Positions 1-11,200 of a stretch of DNA of 64,000 nucleotides are shown piece by piece. The position numbers and the translations under genes are program-made. The stretch lies in assembly GCA_951799425.1 (NCBI GenBank), contig OX637394.1:43638142-43702141 (forward strand). Reading direction: 5' to 3'. The notes under the pieces are model-generated. The model did not search any database, was not told the DNA's origin, and was given only the letters and a program-made list of their open reading frames with translations. Source of the stretch: Ilex aquifolium. Its lineage: Eukaryota > Streptophyta > Magnoliopsida > Aquifoliales > Aquifoliaceae. How positions within the stretch are numbered: position 1 is the first letter of the stretch; each line of letters starts with the position of its first letter.

Positions 1-8
1 TGTCAGAT

Positions 9-488
9 TTGGTTGGTTTTACGGACAGTGATTATGCAGGAGATCAAGATGATAGGAAGAGTACATCTGGCTATGTGTTTAAGATGGGCTCAGGAGCAGT
101 TTCATGGTCATCAAGGAAACAGTCAATTGTGACTTTATCAACTACAGAAGCTGAGTTTGTAGCAGCAACAGCTTGTGCTTGTCAAGCAATATGGATGCGA
201 AAGATTCTTGAGGAGATTTATTTCAAACAAGAAGGGTCTACTCTCATTTATTGTGACAGCAGTTCAGCAATAAAGCTATCCAAAAATCCTGTTCTACATG
301 GAAGAAGCAAGCACATAGATGTGAAATACCATTTCCTGCGTGATCTCACAAAAGATGGAACAATTGATCTCATCTACTGTAGGAGTGAAAACCAAATTGC
401 TGACATATTCACAAAGCCCCTCAAATTAGCTGCATTTCATAAGTTCAGGAAATTACTTGGAGTCTGCACTTTGGAGAATCCAGTTTAA
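9..488 (+). CDS. Ty1/copia pol, RNase H C-terminal fragment
   Basis: About 159 residues of open frame show the copia RNase H signature: [19 protein letters not shown], then [10 protein letters not shown], a [12 protein letters not shown] block, and the terminal [11 protein letters not shown] and DIFTKPL motifs that end copia polyproteins. RNase H removes the RNA strand during reverse transcription. The frame starts upstream of the window, so the first Met shown is internal and not a real start. The stop is followed by the purine tract and LTR, as expected. Confidence 0.92.
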   Translation: MVGFTDSDYAGDQDDRKSTSGYVFKMGSGAVSWSSRKQSIVTLSTTEAEFVAATACACQAIWMRKILEEIYFKQEGSTLIYCDSSSAIKLSKNPVLHGRSKHIDVKYHFLRDLTKDGTIDLIYCRSENQIADIFTKPLKLAAFHKFRKLLGVCTLENPV

Positions 489-608
489 AGGGAGGTCCTT
501 TTGCAGCAGCAGCAGCAGTAGTAGTCAGCAGTAGTCTAGTCTTTTGCAGCAGCAGTACTCTAGATTAATTAAACTAAATGTTATGAACATTTAGTTTAAG
601 GGAGGGAT

Positions 609-898
609 TGTTGGAAAAAGTCAAATTTGTTTTATCGTTTGTCCTAGTTTATAGGATTGTGGTTCTGGTTTGTTGCAGAACATGGTTTAATTTATAGGAG
701 TTTGTTTGGAGTTTGTTTCTGGTTTACCAAGTCTTTAGGAAATTTGTTTTGCACAGTTGTGCAGCTGCTATCAGTTTTAGTTTCTGTGAAAATTGCCTAT
801 ATAAAGGCTGTTGCTTAATGAAATAAATATCAGTTTTAGTACTTCCTCTTCCCTGTTCTGGTTGCCGTTTTTTTTCAGATCCTTTTTTTTTGTTATCA
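609..898 (+). repeat. 3' LTR of the copia element
   Basis: The LTR begins TGTTGG directly after the purine-rich tract AAGGGAGGGAT. It carries a TATA-like CTATATAAAG near 797 and an AATGAAATAAAT polyadenylation-like stretch near 818. The right end is placed at a CA near 898, where an unrelated foldback repeat begins. That end is approximate because the partner LTR is not visible. Confidence 0.7.
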
Positions 899-1255
899 AT
901 TACACCTTAAATCATGCAAATATATTGCAATGTGATCTATCAACAAACGCCGTTTAAAATCCCATCTATTTTCAGTGCACATGAGCAGCACAAGGAATAT
1001 GGAGGACATTAGTGTAAATGAACATAGATGGAGATCTGGGTATGGACATGGAGAGAGACGGAAGATATCAAACGACACTCTTTCTTGAATTTCTTTGCTC
1101 TAACGGGTACCCATTTCTCCATCTGTGTTCATTTACACTAATGCCCTCCATATATTCTTGTGCTGTTCACGTGCACCGAAAAACATTCAGAATTTTAATG
1201 GATCGTTTGTTGATGGACCATATTGCAACATATTTACATAATTTAGGGTATTATG
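899..1255. repeat. Foldback (MITE-like) inverted repeat
   Basis: Two arms (about 899-1042 and 1108-1255) are inverted copies of each other at roughly 80% identity, separated by about 65 bp. Both carry a block reading CATTAGTGTAAATGAACA in one orientation. The element abuts the copia LTR end. No coding sequence and no clean target duplication were found. Confidence 0.7.
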
Positions 1256-1874
1256 TGGAAAATATCAAACTTTCAAAGTGCAAATTGAGAAGTTTGGTAT
1301 TTTAAGGTGAAGAGGTATTTTGCCCAAAATTTTAATTTCTTAAGTCGAGTTATTATTTTTTTGGTCAACTTACTATAAAATGCAGTCACGTTATAAATAA
1401 TAGTTAGAATCAATTGAGTTAGAGTAATGTTATTGAGATCTAAAAAATTGATCTATTTTGTTGATTTAATAAATATAATAGTAATGTAGTCTAATAATAT
1501 TCTTGTGACTATAACTTTTGGATTTCTTTATTGAGACTTTATTACTTGACAAATTATTATATTAAAAAATTAAATTAATTTTTTATGTCAAAATAGCATT
1601 TACTCATTGAGTAATAATTTCATGTTGTGTACTAGATTGAGATATCATCGACCCTTAATTTATAGAAACTTTGCCATGGTACCAAAAATACTTTTTAATC
1701 CTCTTTTATTTTTTGTTTTTTATAACGGTCAAAATGTTTAGATGAATTGACGTGCATGTCGACCAATACCTCCTCCTCAGTCCTCTGACTTTTAGACTTG
1801 AAGGCTATCCTACTTTCATTACCACCCACCCCCACGCCAAGAGAGAAACCAAACCTCATTTCAAGCCACAAGAA
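1256..1874. other. Spacer and 5' flank of the TMEM97-like gene
   Basis: AT-rich, non-coding DNA immediately upstream of the TMEM97-like start codon. It should hold that gene's promoter, but I see no convincing TATA box or named motif. Confidence 0.5.
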
Positions 1875-3339
1875 ATGGTGGCCCTGATTAAGCTAATAGA
1901 CACAGTTCTCTTAGCCTTCTTAACGGTGGTTGCAGTGGCGGCTCCACTTGACGCAGGACTGTGCCTCAGCCCCAAAATCCAACCGGATTTTCTCCTCCGC
2001 CTTCAGTTTTTGTACACCCGAAAGTACGGTGAATACTTGGCCACACAGAGGCCTGGTTTCTTTGTTGCACTGGTGTGGCTTGAGGTTTTGTTCATGTGGC
2101 CGCTAGCGGTGTTGAATCTCTACGGCATTCTTGGTGGGAGGCGGTGGTTCAACGCCACCAGCTCGGTCTTTGGCGCCTCTTATTGCACCGCCATGGTAAG
2201 TTGGTAACTATTTTCGTTTAATCTTTGAATTTTCTTCTTCTATGTATGTAACATAGATCTATATGGAACATAAAAAGAAAAATATACTACCATGGAGCCT
2301 ATCTAGGATCTACTTTTTGTTGGTTCAACGGTCAATTGGATCAATTTATGCGCAACTCGATTAATTTTTTTTTTAGTTTGATCAAATGTAAACCATCCAT
2401 GCCAGAATGAGGATACGCATGAGCATAAACTGGCCCAAGGAGTTACCGAGATATGAATTCAGCTCGTCCAAATTTACAACTCGTCCTTATTAACGTTTAA
2501 GTGAAACCCTTAAAATTTGGACTGCTCACCATGAAAGTCTTGATTTGTCACATGACCGAATCATGTGGCTTACTTAAGTGTGACAGATCTATTGTTTTGC
2601 TTACTGTGAAGTTAAGATGGCTTTCAATAATTATGTTTGATCCCTTTGACACAAATTAACATAATTTCTGTTAATGATTGATTATCGGTCCAGAATTCAA
2701 GTGAGACCCAACATACAAAAGTGAGTCCCTTACTAATACAAACACAAACAGTATGATATACCATTGAGAAAATTGAGGAACATAGAAATTCATGAGGTTA
2801 CATGGCATTTTAGTAGGTACCTGGGGTGAAACCATGTCCCTTGTACCAAATTTGTAAACTTTATTGATGGAAAACCTATGAAGTGAGTGCCAGATTTCCT
2901 CCAGTATATTTTACTTGAATTTTTTCGATTGGTGTTTGATTCACTGTGTATTGATAGAGACCAACTTATTCAATGGATTGCACTTGAACTTATTGTGGGT
3001 TTAATGAGCTGATTATTCACCAGCATGGAAAGACAAACAGCTTATTCTTTCCCACATTTTTATGCATTGTTATCACATTACAATACAATTTTGATAAAGC
3101 AGATGTAGGAAAAGGTAGAAACTTCAGTGCTTCTTGCTAATTAGGTACTATGTATGTTTCAGATTGCTGTAGGAACAGAACTGATGTGTTCCCATAGTGT
3201 GTCGAACAGCCTATTAATGGCACATTTTCTCTTCATTGGTTGCGGTGTTTTAGCTATTCTACGCGGCCTGCTACCAAACGCTGGTAAGACGACAGCAACC
3301 GGAAGAACAATTGAATCGAGTGGGAAAAAGAAGGCTTGA
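1875..3339 (+). CDS. TMEM97/sigma-2 receptor-like EXPERA membrane protein
   Basis: Two exons, 1875-2195 and 3163-3339, joined in phase 0 by a GTAAGT...TTTCAG intron, give 165 residues, the usual length for this family. The protein starts MVALIKLIDTVLLAFLTVVA, a hydrophobic first membrane segment. It continues with the conserved SPKIQPDFLLRLQ and YGEYL regions, a second segment around WLEVLFMWPLAVLNLYGIL, a third (IAVGTEL...LLMAHFLFIGCGV) and a short basic tail ending GKKKA. Related animal TMEM97 proteins sit in the ER and bind sterols and NPC1; a similar ER lipid/sterol role in the plant protein is inferred from family only. I chose the Met at 1875 rather than the one at 1752 because homology begins there and the upstream residues look like 5' UTR. 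Neighbouring transposons do not disturb the frame. Confidence 0.88.
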
Positions 3340-3975
3340 AATAGGTACAACTTGTTGGAAAATTTGTGTAGATTTCAATGAACTCAAAATTCAAAACTAA
3401 CGCTGGTTTATTGGGGCGTTTTCAGTACTCTGCTTTGAGACAGACTGAAGATTCAAAACTACCGCTGGCTTGGGTGTAAGCTGTTAGAATTGTCACTAAG
3501 CAGGGTGAAATGTTGAGCCATCAGTATGTAATATACATTGAAGAATAAGGCCAAGTTTCAGTTGTTATGCTTATTTCATAACTGTATGGTGATGTGATGT
3601 TTTAGATGCATAGTTCTAGTAAATGGTTACATTTCAGAAGCATAACATTTTATGAATAAATGGGATCTATATTTGTATGACTGATTCAAACCCGTATTAA
3701 ATGTGTTATGAAATTGATTGTTATTGAAAAATTCTTGTAATCTATCTAGTTTAGGTTAGGTAAGAGACCTAGACGCCTCGTTGTTTAACTTGGTGATTAA
3801 ATTGGATTTATATGTTTTAGGTTGAAAATATGTGGACTGATTTTTAGTGTGTGGGCCAATATGTGAACACAATAAATACTAACTTAATAATTAGTATTTG
3901 ACGATGGAGAAGTTGACAGACGGTGAAAAGACCATTTAGTCCAAGTTCACCTTAGCTCCGAGTAAGGCAGTTGAA
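3340..3975. other. 3' flank of the TMEM97-like gene
   Basis: Non-coding. Probably contains the 3' UTR (possible AATAAA-type signal near 3655) and then AT-rich spacer. No other feature recognised. Confidence 0.4.
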
Positions 3976-3984
3976 TTCTTAATT

Positions 3985-4754
3985 GGGTTAATCTCAAATT
4001 ACACCTCGAAAGATTGTTTGAATTTTAATTTGTACTCTCAAAGATTAAAAATTTCAATTTGCACTCTCAAAGATAGAAATTTGTATTAATGGCACCTCAA
4101 GTTAACAGCCGTCAATTTACCGTCTAAAATTAAATGGATAAATTATACATATACTCTTTCATGTTTGTCACTTAATCACTTAAACCTCTCACATTTGAAA
4201 TATTACACCTACATCACTTGAGAATCCAAATATGATTAAAAATGTTCCCTCAATTGGGCATTCAAATAATTATGTTTAAGTGATGCGTTGCATTAGATAT
4301 AAAAAATATTATATAAATATCAGCATTATATTGAACATCTGATTTTGAAGTTTAGGGTATAACGAACCCACAAAATAAAGGGGAGTATGAAATTATAATT
4401 TTTTATTAGGATGAAATTATATTTTTTAACGGTTATATTAACAGAATATTAACGACAAGGGGTTATGTGTTACACGTGAACAAACGACATGAGATGTAAG
4501 AGTAATATTCTAAATGTGAGGGAGTCCAAATAATTAAGTGACAAGTATGAGGGGATCTAGGTGTAATTTATCAATTTAGTTTTAAATGGTAAACAGATGG
4601 CTGATAGTTTCAGGTACACATTGATACAAATTTCTATCTTTGAGGGTACAGATTGAGATTTTTGATTTTTCAGGGTACAAATTAAGATTTTTTATTTTTC
4701 AGGGTGCAAATTGAGATTCGTTCGATCTTTCGGGGTACAATTTGCGATTAACCC
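3985..4754. mobile_element. Mutator-type MITE with 9-bp target duplication
   Basis: A 770-bp non-coding element. It begins GGGTTAATCTCAAATTACAC and ends in the inverted form GTACAATTTGCGATTAACCC. The terminal inverted repeats extend about 250 bp inward. The flanks are TTCTTAATT (3976-3984) and TTCCTAATT (4755-4763), matching at 8 of 9 positions; a 9-bp duplication is the Mutator superfamily signature. No transposase, so non-autonomous. Confidence 0.85.
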
Positions 4755-4763
4755 TTCCTAATT

Positions 4764-5276
4764 TTATATTCTTCCTTTGGAATATACTTTTTCTGATTTA
4801 GACATCGGAGTGTTAATCATCGAAGCTCTCATTCGGTCTCCAACTTTTTTTTCAAGAGATTGAAGCTGAATGAGTTGACGTGTCAAATTTTGGCATCATC
4901 AGTATTATTACTATGTCGTGTTTATACACTTTAACTTTCGACATTATTTGCACAAAGAGGTTGCCTCAAATTTGAACCTAACCTTTGGCCATCATAATGC
5001 ATGGTAAGTTATTATTGATAATGCCTTTTTATTTCAACCCACCCATGGAATGCAAGGGTCGAACAACCCGTTATCTCCTTTTCTCGTCCTTCCGTTTTTC
5101 CCCCCACTTCTACCATTTGAAAAGTTCGATAAAAAATCAAACATCATAGAGATGGGGATTTGCCATTGATCACTATAACATCGAATAGATTCAGCAAGGG
5201 AAACTATGTAGCTGAAAACAAAATCAATAAGACATGACAATCAATATAAAAACAAAGCAATCAAACTTGAATTTAA
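4764..5276. other. Spacer with one arm of a 58-bp direct repeat
   Basis: Non-coding. Bases 4938-4995 (core CATTATTTGCACAAAG) are repeated in the same orientation at 6290-6347, about 1.35 kb away and on the other side of the F-box fragment. An open frame here on the minus strand has no recognisable domain. Confidence 0.5.
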
Positions 5277-5289
5277 ACTCGAAATCTTA

Positions 5290-5486
5290 GTTAGGGGTGG
5301 TCAAGTCTACCACCCTTTTGTAAACAAGAGGTCGTAGGTTTATTACTTCCCACACCCCTTAAAGGCTGTCAATTACTCTTATTTCTCAGGGAACATGTCT
5401 TTAACTAGCTCAAATTACGGTGATTGACTCAGAGTTTGAAGGAATAGTTAGCGTAACCCTGAATACCTTGTAGTAAAAAAAAAAAA
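5290..5486 (+). mobile_element. tRNA-derived SINE with 13-bp target duplication
   Basis: A 197-bp element ending in an A-run of about 13. It has a box A-like start (TTAGGGGTGGTCAAG), a box B-like GAGGTCGTAGGTTTATTAC, and a tail GAATACCTTGTAGT before the A-run. It is flanked by ACTCGAAATCTTA (5277-5289) and ACTCGAAATATTA (5487-5499), which match at 12 of 13 bases. The structure is that of a plant SINE moved by LINE machinery. Confidence 0.85.
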
Positions 5487-5575
5487 ACTCGAAATATTAA
5501 GAATAACAATCAAACTTGAAGTCTAGAAATCCAATTTTAAATTTTGGTAAGTGAAAAAAATATGTGATAAAGTCA

Positions 5576-5779
5576 TTACTTTGGGGCACTCTTTGTTGAT
5601 GTTTTGCTGCAGCAAGTTTCATGCAGCTCGACGAAATTGCTATACTTCCACAGCCGCAGCTGAAACCACTCTTTTCTCATCAAACAAAGGCGAAAAGCGT
5701 CTACAAAAGGAAGAAACGATACGACCTGAATCACCATATCCATGGGAAGCTTAGAGAATCCATCTCCATTGGAGGCCAT
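5576..5779 (-). pseudogene. Orphan F-box exon
   Basis: The minus strand encodes 67 residues starting MASNGDGFSKLPMDMVIQVV and continuing SFLPFVDAFRLCLMRKEWFQ, a good F-box motif of about 40 residues (LP..., I..., SFLP..., W). F-box proteins are the substrate-recognition subunits of SCF ubiquitin ligases and bind SKP1 through this motif. Here the frame stops right after the F-box and I find no LRR, kelch or FBA partner domain downstream. It is most simply a fragment or dead gene; an unrecognised downstream exon remains possible. Confidence 0.6.
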
Positions 5780-5963
5780 GAAGCAAAAGCTGGATTTGAA
5801 TGACAGAAAAAACTAATGAGAAAACTGAAGAATATGTTTTGGAGAGAGAAGAGGGATAGAAGCTGCATTGATGCACAACTGCATTGAAGCTGACTCTGAT
5901 ACAACATATAAACTTTACAACTAAGGAAAGTTTTGATGACACACGTTGTTACGTTACTTATAC

Positions 5964-6063
5964 TTGGTAAGTTAATAATAATAATTATACTTAGGAAAAA
6001 AATAGTTAGTAATAATTATTTAGCATTTACTAACTTAATAACCATTATTTGTTAACTTACCAA
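5964..6063. repeat. Short 100-bp foldback element
   Basis: Begins TTGGTAAGTTAA and ends TTAACTTACCAA, a perfect 12-bp terminal inverted repeat around AT-rich filler. Non-coding. Confidence 0.6.
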
Positions 6064-6289
6064 CTTTCTAGTTAATCAGTTTAAGGAAATAAATTCGATT
6101 GGAGTATTTACCGCTCAAAATATCTAAATTTGATTATCCGATCATAATTTAGCAACTAGAAATTGATAGGGTTTGGATCCCAACCAATTATTTTTATTTA
6201 GGATTAAGTATACGGAATATATCCCATGTAAATATATATTACAATATATAATAAATAATACAAAATAATGAAATCTAGTTGTATGTGGA

Positions 6290-6347
6290 CTTGGACATTA
6301 TTTGCACAAAGTGTCTGCCTCATATTTGAACCTAACCTTTGGCCATT
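6290..6347 (+). repeat. 58-bp direct repeat, second copy
   Basis: Close copy of 4938-4995 (shared cores CATTATTTGCACAAAG and TTTGAACCTAACCTTTGGCC), same orientation. The two copies bracket the SINE, the F-box fragment and a small foldback, suggesting an old local duplication. Confidence 0.65.
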
Positions 6348-7287
6348 GCTATTAATTTTATATAAACTAGATAGTACATGACTCAAATACAAACACACAC
6401 AGTATAAAAAGGGTTAGTGATAGATTTTTCAAAAAGTTGTAGATAAGTGCTCATATATCGACTACGATCGTTGTGAGATGTGAGACACTTCGATCATGTA
6501 GACATTTCGATTGGAGGAGGCACAGTAGAGCCGACCCCTAAGACCCGACCATTAACTATGTTTTGAGGTCTTTTTGAATGAATTAGGTGTATTTCACAAG
6601 TCTATGTAAAGCCTTATAGAGAAATCCTTAAAATGCAATAAAGCCTTCTAAAAACCTTTAAAGTAATGACTTCTACCTTTAAAATTAATAATCTCTCTCA
6701 AATTTTATTCGCTATCTTTCCTTCTACTCTCACCGCATCTGAAGTCACATTACAGATGAATAAATTGATTAGAGCCTTAAAAGAGAGAAAAAAAGAGCTA
6801 GAAATAAAAACAAAGCGTCATAACTCGTTGTCTAATCCCGCCAATCCTCAAAAATTCACTGTGATGTTTGGATTGATATTGGGCCCATCAACATACACTT
6901 AATTGAGTTGTAACTGATCAACAAGAGAGGTTTTGATGAAGCGCACAAGGACAAGTTCCATTTCAACTCTCCTAATATGTGTGTTCTCCACGATTAATAC
7001 TTGCTAGTGGGTGTAAGCTCTGTGTGATATAAGGCATTGACCTGCACAATACAATTCAAAAAACTTTTTGGCTTGTTTGATAGACACAGATTAATGTGGC
7101 TAATGCATAAGATAACTTAAAAAATAATGTGGTACGATACCTCAGGGGGCCCAAATTTCTTCATACTTAATTGGAGGTAATAAGCATGGCACTAATGCCC
7201 AGTAATTGCAGTTTCTTCCTTACCAGAGTTTTCACCACAAGTTAGCGATCAACAATGTTAATTGCGAGGTAAAGAGTCTCGGGCATG
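6348..7287. other. Spacer, no gene recognised
   Basis: AT-rich non-coding sequence. A 78-residue open frame at 6666-6902 (+) has no recognisable domain and is not supported as a gene. Confidence 0.4.
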
Positions 7288-7461
7288 AGCTCGAATTTGC
7301 AATTTATCATAATGGCTCTCATCTTCTCATTTATATCTGGCTGCTTATCCACATATAGACATGAACTCGGCTCTCATTCTACTATTGTGTCTATATGTGT
7401 ATAAGCAGCCAGATATAAATGAGAAGATGAGAGCCATTATGATAAATGGCAAATTCGAGCT
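7288..7461. repeat. Near-perfect 73-bp hairpin, 28-nt loop
   Basis: Arm 7288-7360 and arm 7389-7461 are inverted copies with only two mismatches in 73 bases. The loop (7361-7388) is 28 nt. The arms share ATGGCTCTCATCTTCTCATT. There are no features of a transposon end and no coding sequence. Transcribed RNA would form one long, nearly perfect stem. It could be a young small-RNA hairpin or a snap-back replication scar. Confidence 0.9.
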
Positions 7462-8250
7462 TTAGGGTATACTAGTTACTGTTCATCGTCTTTAAACAAG
7501 AGCATTTCTAGTTTTTGTTCATCGTCTCATACGGTCAAGTAATTGTGTATCATCTCCGACAACTTCTTCACCGGAAATAGCATGTGACATTAATGTTTTG
7601 GTTTTTTTTTGTTCAGTATTTTTCTTTTGTCCACAATCTGTGTTGTTTTATTTTGAAAAAAAAAACCCTATTTTGGTGAATTGAACAAATTGGAGGTTTA
7701 TAATTTACGATTAAGTAAACTAATTTGTTCAAAGTTAAAGCATTTCCATATGAGAAAACACATTTGGACAATGAATTTTTTATTAAAAATTATTGCGTAA
7801 CTGTTTTAAGTAACTATTTATAATTACAAATTAAAAACTGTTAATATTTAAGAATTAATGGTTGATACTGTATTGACCTTTCCATTCAGTTCCAAACAAG
7901 ATGTTGCCTTACATAAAAATTCAATATTTATGTAACTGTTTTTAAGTATCTTTTTTTTGTGATTACAAATTAAAAACAATTAATATTCAAAAATTAATAA
8001 TTGTAACTGTTTGGAGTAACGAACCTGTGAATTTAAGTATTACATTATCATATATGATATTGGTAACTGTACTAAGTATCTGTTGAGTAGCTTTGCTTCT
8101 TGTAACTGTGTTAAGTATGTGTTATTTGAACTTGAGTTATGATGCTCCTTAAAAATTAGTTACCAATGTGTGGACTAATGGTTAGAGTAATATAGATATA
8201 CCATATATAATTGTATGATACCCTAAAGCTGTTGATGCATTAAACAGGTC
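7462..8250. other. AT-rich left flank of the Mutator-like element
   Basis: Non-coding. From about 7797 the motif GTAACTGT recurs (7797, 7932, 8003, 8063, 8102), marking entry into the Mutator-like element or its subterminal region. The true left terminus is not resolved. Confidence 0.5.
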
Positions 8251-11200
8251 ATGGCGAACAAAAAAACTTCAAAACAAAAAGCTGGTATAAGGGGTAGCAA
8301 AAAAATTCCACAGCAAGAGTCGCAAGCAACAAAAACAAATGTCACTGGTGCAAAATACAAGCCTCAATACTGATCAATATGTTTGCCATCATCAGGGCAA
8401 TTGAAGAACTTCATTTAAATGAGAATCACAAGACAGCGTTGCAAAAGACCCCGTTCTGGTTGCTATTTGAATGTATAATTGACCAAACTATGGACAAAAC
8501 ATGGTGCCGTAAAAGTGACAGCTGCATTCTTGAAATACTATTATGTTTCAATTCAGATACTTCAAGATTCAATATCGGAAGCAAAAAATTGAGACTGCGG
8601 CCTAATGATGTTACTCTTATATTTGGGATACAAGATGGGTGTGAGAAGATTGATTGTACAATACATGAAAAATCGTTTACACCCTTTACTGAACGCTGGT
8701 TCAAAAAGGATCGGAGGTTAACAACAACATTGATAAAAAGCAAGCTGAAACATGCATCCGAATTGGACAGTGAGAATGGGTATGATGACTTGGCTAGATT
8801 ATTATTTATGTATCTGTTGGCAACACTTTTTTTCCCAGTAACAAGAAACACAATGAGTTGGGGGTTTGTACCATATATTGAAAAGTTGGATACATGTAGA
8901 CAATACAATTGGTCCGAAGCTATAACTGATACTCTAATTTCATCCTTGAAGAAGAAGAAGGAAACGCCAACGGCTATAAATGGATGCGTCCTCCTAATAC
9001 CAGTAAGTGTCTTAATAAAAGTAATATATTAATTTGAGAATTTAAATTACTATGATATAACCCAATATGATCTAATAATCGTAATCTTGTATGTTGCAGT
9101 ACTGGTTGTGTGAACACACCTCCATGATAACTCCCAGCACTGAGAGGCCATTTCCTCGGTTCCTCAAATGGAACTTACCAAGTCTGAATAGGACAATCAA
9201 GCAAAAAGGTTTGGGAAACATCATGGCAAATGAGGTAAGTCTCAGTTCATAAATTCTAATCCCTATAACTTGTAACTGTTTTGAAAAAGGTAAGTATGTC
9301 AATGTTTGTTAATTAAATTTTTTTTATCCACAGATTATGAAGCAAAGACTGAAGAGGACTAAGGAAGAAAGAATGTTTATCTCATCGAAAAAGAAGACAG
9401 GAAAAAAAGTGAAAAAAGCAATGGAGAAGGAGTTAGATGAGAATGACCAACTTGACACAGAAGAAATTGGTGTTGGCAAACCATCAAGTGGTGATGATGA
9501 ATGGTCAAATGAAATGGGACAATTGGTTGACTTAGTTGAAGTTAATGTTACCCAACCAACAGAAAGACAATCAAGAGAAGATGATGTTTGGATTGACAGT
9601 GAAAATGACAACATTATGAGAGAGAGAGATGAATTTCAAAGGATTGTTGTTGAGTTGATGATAAAGGATAAATTGAACCAAGAAAAGATTGCCGAGTTGA
9701 CCAATGAGAAAGAATCGTTGAAAAGACACATGCAAGACAATGTTGACATGAGGCATCATAAGGTATATATAAAATTAACTGTTATAATGTTTATGGGAAT
9801 CTGTTGCATAGTTTTGTGATCCCTTCTGTGTGTAACTATAATCTACATGAATGGTATAACTGTTTCGGTATAGTTAGTTACATGTTAAGGTGCATCTATT
9901 TGGTGCTTATGCTTGTGAAACTGTTTCAGCCCTGTATTGTGTAACTGTATTTGGTTTAACATGTTAAATGTATGGTTCAACACTTTAGGCACCTGTTGCA
10001 TGTTACTATTTTTTTTCCCAAATAGTTAATTATGTGGTGCAATCCTTTTTGAACATATTTGATTAACTGTTTGTTATTCTTAATGGTTTGTCTTGGTGTA
10101 ACTATTGTACTATCTAATCTAATACATTGTAACTTTATGGTGTAACTGTTTTGTATGTAACTTTGTTATGTAACTGTTTTTGGTAATTGTATAATGTATT
10201 AGTTAACTGGTATTTTCATAATGAGTTCATGCAGCAAGCTGAAGTGCAACGGGACATTCCATCCGATGACAATGTTCAAACATCACAAATGACAGTTTCC
10301 ATGTTGCAAATAGTTGATAGAGACACAACAATCGTCCAACTTGAGACATTGGTTCATACAATGCGTAATGAAAAAGACGCAATTGAGGCCGAAAATGTGA
10401 CATTAAAAGAGAATGTCATGGTATTAGAAACTGAAAATGCAGAATTAATAGATCAAATAAATGAGTTGACAGTTCACAGCATCACTCAGAATCTGAATAC
10501 CATCAAGCCTAATGACAGTGCAAAAATTGGTCAAACATCAATGGTCCGAAAGCTGAAGACAAAGGAGAGAAAGAGAAAGAGATATGAGGATTACGAGTAT
10601 AGCAATAAGAAAAAGGACAGGGGACACATTCAATTATCACCCTTGAGGATGAAGCAGACAAGATCAGTGTAGCGAAAGAAAAAGAGAATCTCGATAAGGA
10701 AATTGCAAGGTTGTGGAAGATTTGTCAGAAATCGAATCGGCCTATCTATGATCATTTAAAACAAATCAATGATACACAAGGACCAACGTAAGTATATTAT
10801 ATATTCTAACATTTATGTATTATGCTATAATTTTTCAATTTAAATACATGGATTTACTCACTCTACTTTTATTCAAAAATATGACTTTACCTTATATGAC
10901 TATGCTCTGACCATGTAGAACACCCATTTGGTCTGGTGTTTCAATTGGAAACTACATAAATGTTGTAGACGCATTGAAACTAATGGGAGGATGTGAACTT
11001 TACAACAATGTACGTATTAAGCTTAAATCTTTTTTTTGTCCAATTCACAATATTGTATGACTTAAAATGTTTTCATGTAATCTATTTGCATGCACCAAGT
11101 ATAGTTTGCATATTGTATATAATCTAAAAAATTTAATATCTAATTCGATTACATCTTTTATGTGTGACTGTTTCATATTTTTTTTATTTTGTCCATGCTA

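Larger units (their letters stand above)
1..898 (+). mobile_element. Ty1/copia retrotransposon, 3' part only
   Basis: This is the downstream end of a Ty1/copia element; the rest lies outside the window. Visible parts are the C-terminal RNase H region of pol, a purine-rich tract just before 609, and a 3' LTR that starts with TGTTGG. The visible coding part is open and looks whole. The 5' LTR is not in view, so age cannot be estimated. Confidence 0.9.

Noticed and set aside
1018-1305. 95-residue plus-strand frame resembling a minus-strand frame next to it
   Set aside because: The likeness arises because both lie in the arms of one inverted repeat; neither is a gene.
5291-5360. Possible tRNA gene
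   Set aside because: Box A/B-like sequence is present, but there is no cloverleaf, and an A-tail plus target duplications identify a SINE.
8426-8908. 160-residue minus-strand frame
   Set aside because: Antisense shadow of the first large ULP exon; the plus-strand frame has the domain and splice sites.
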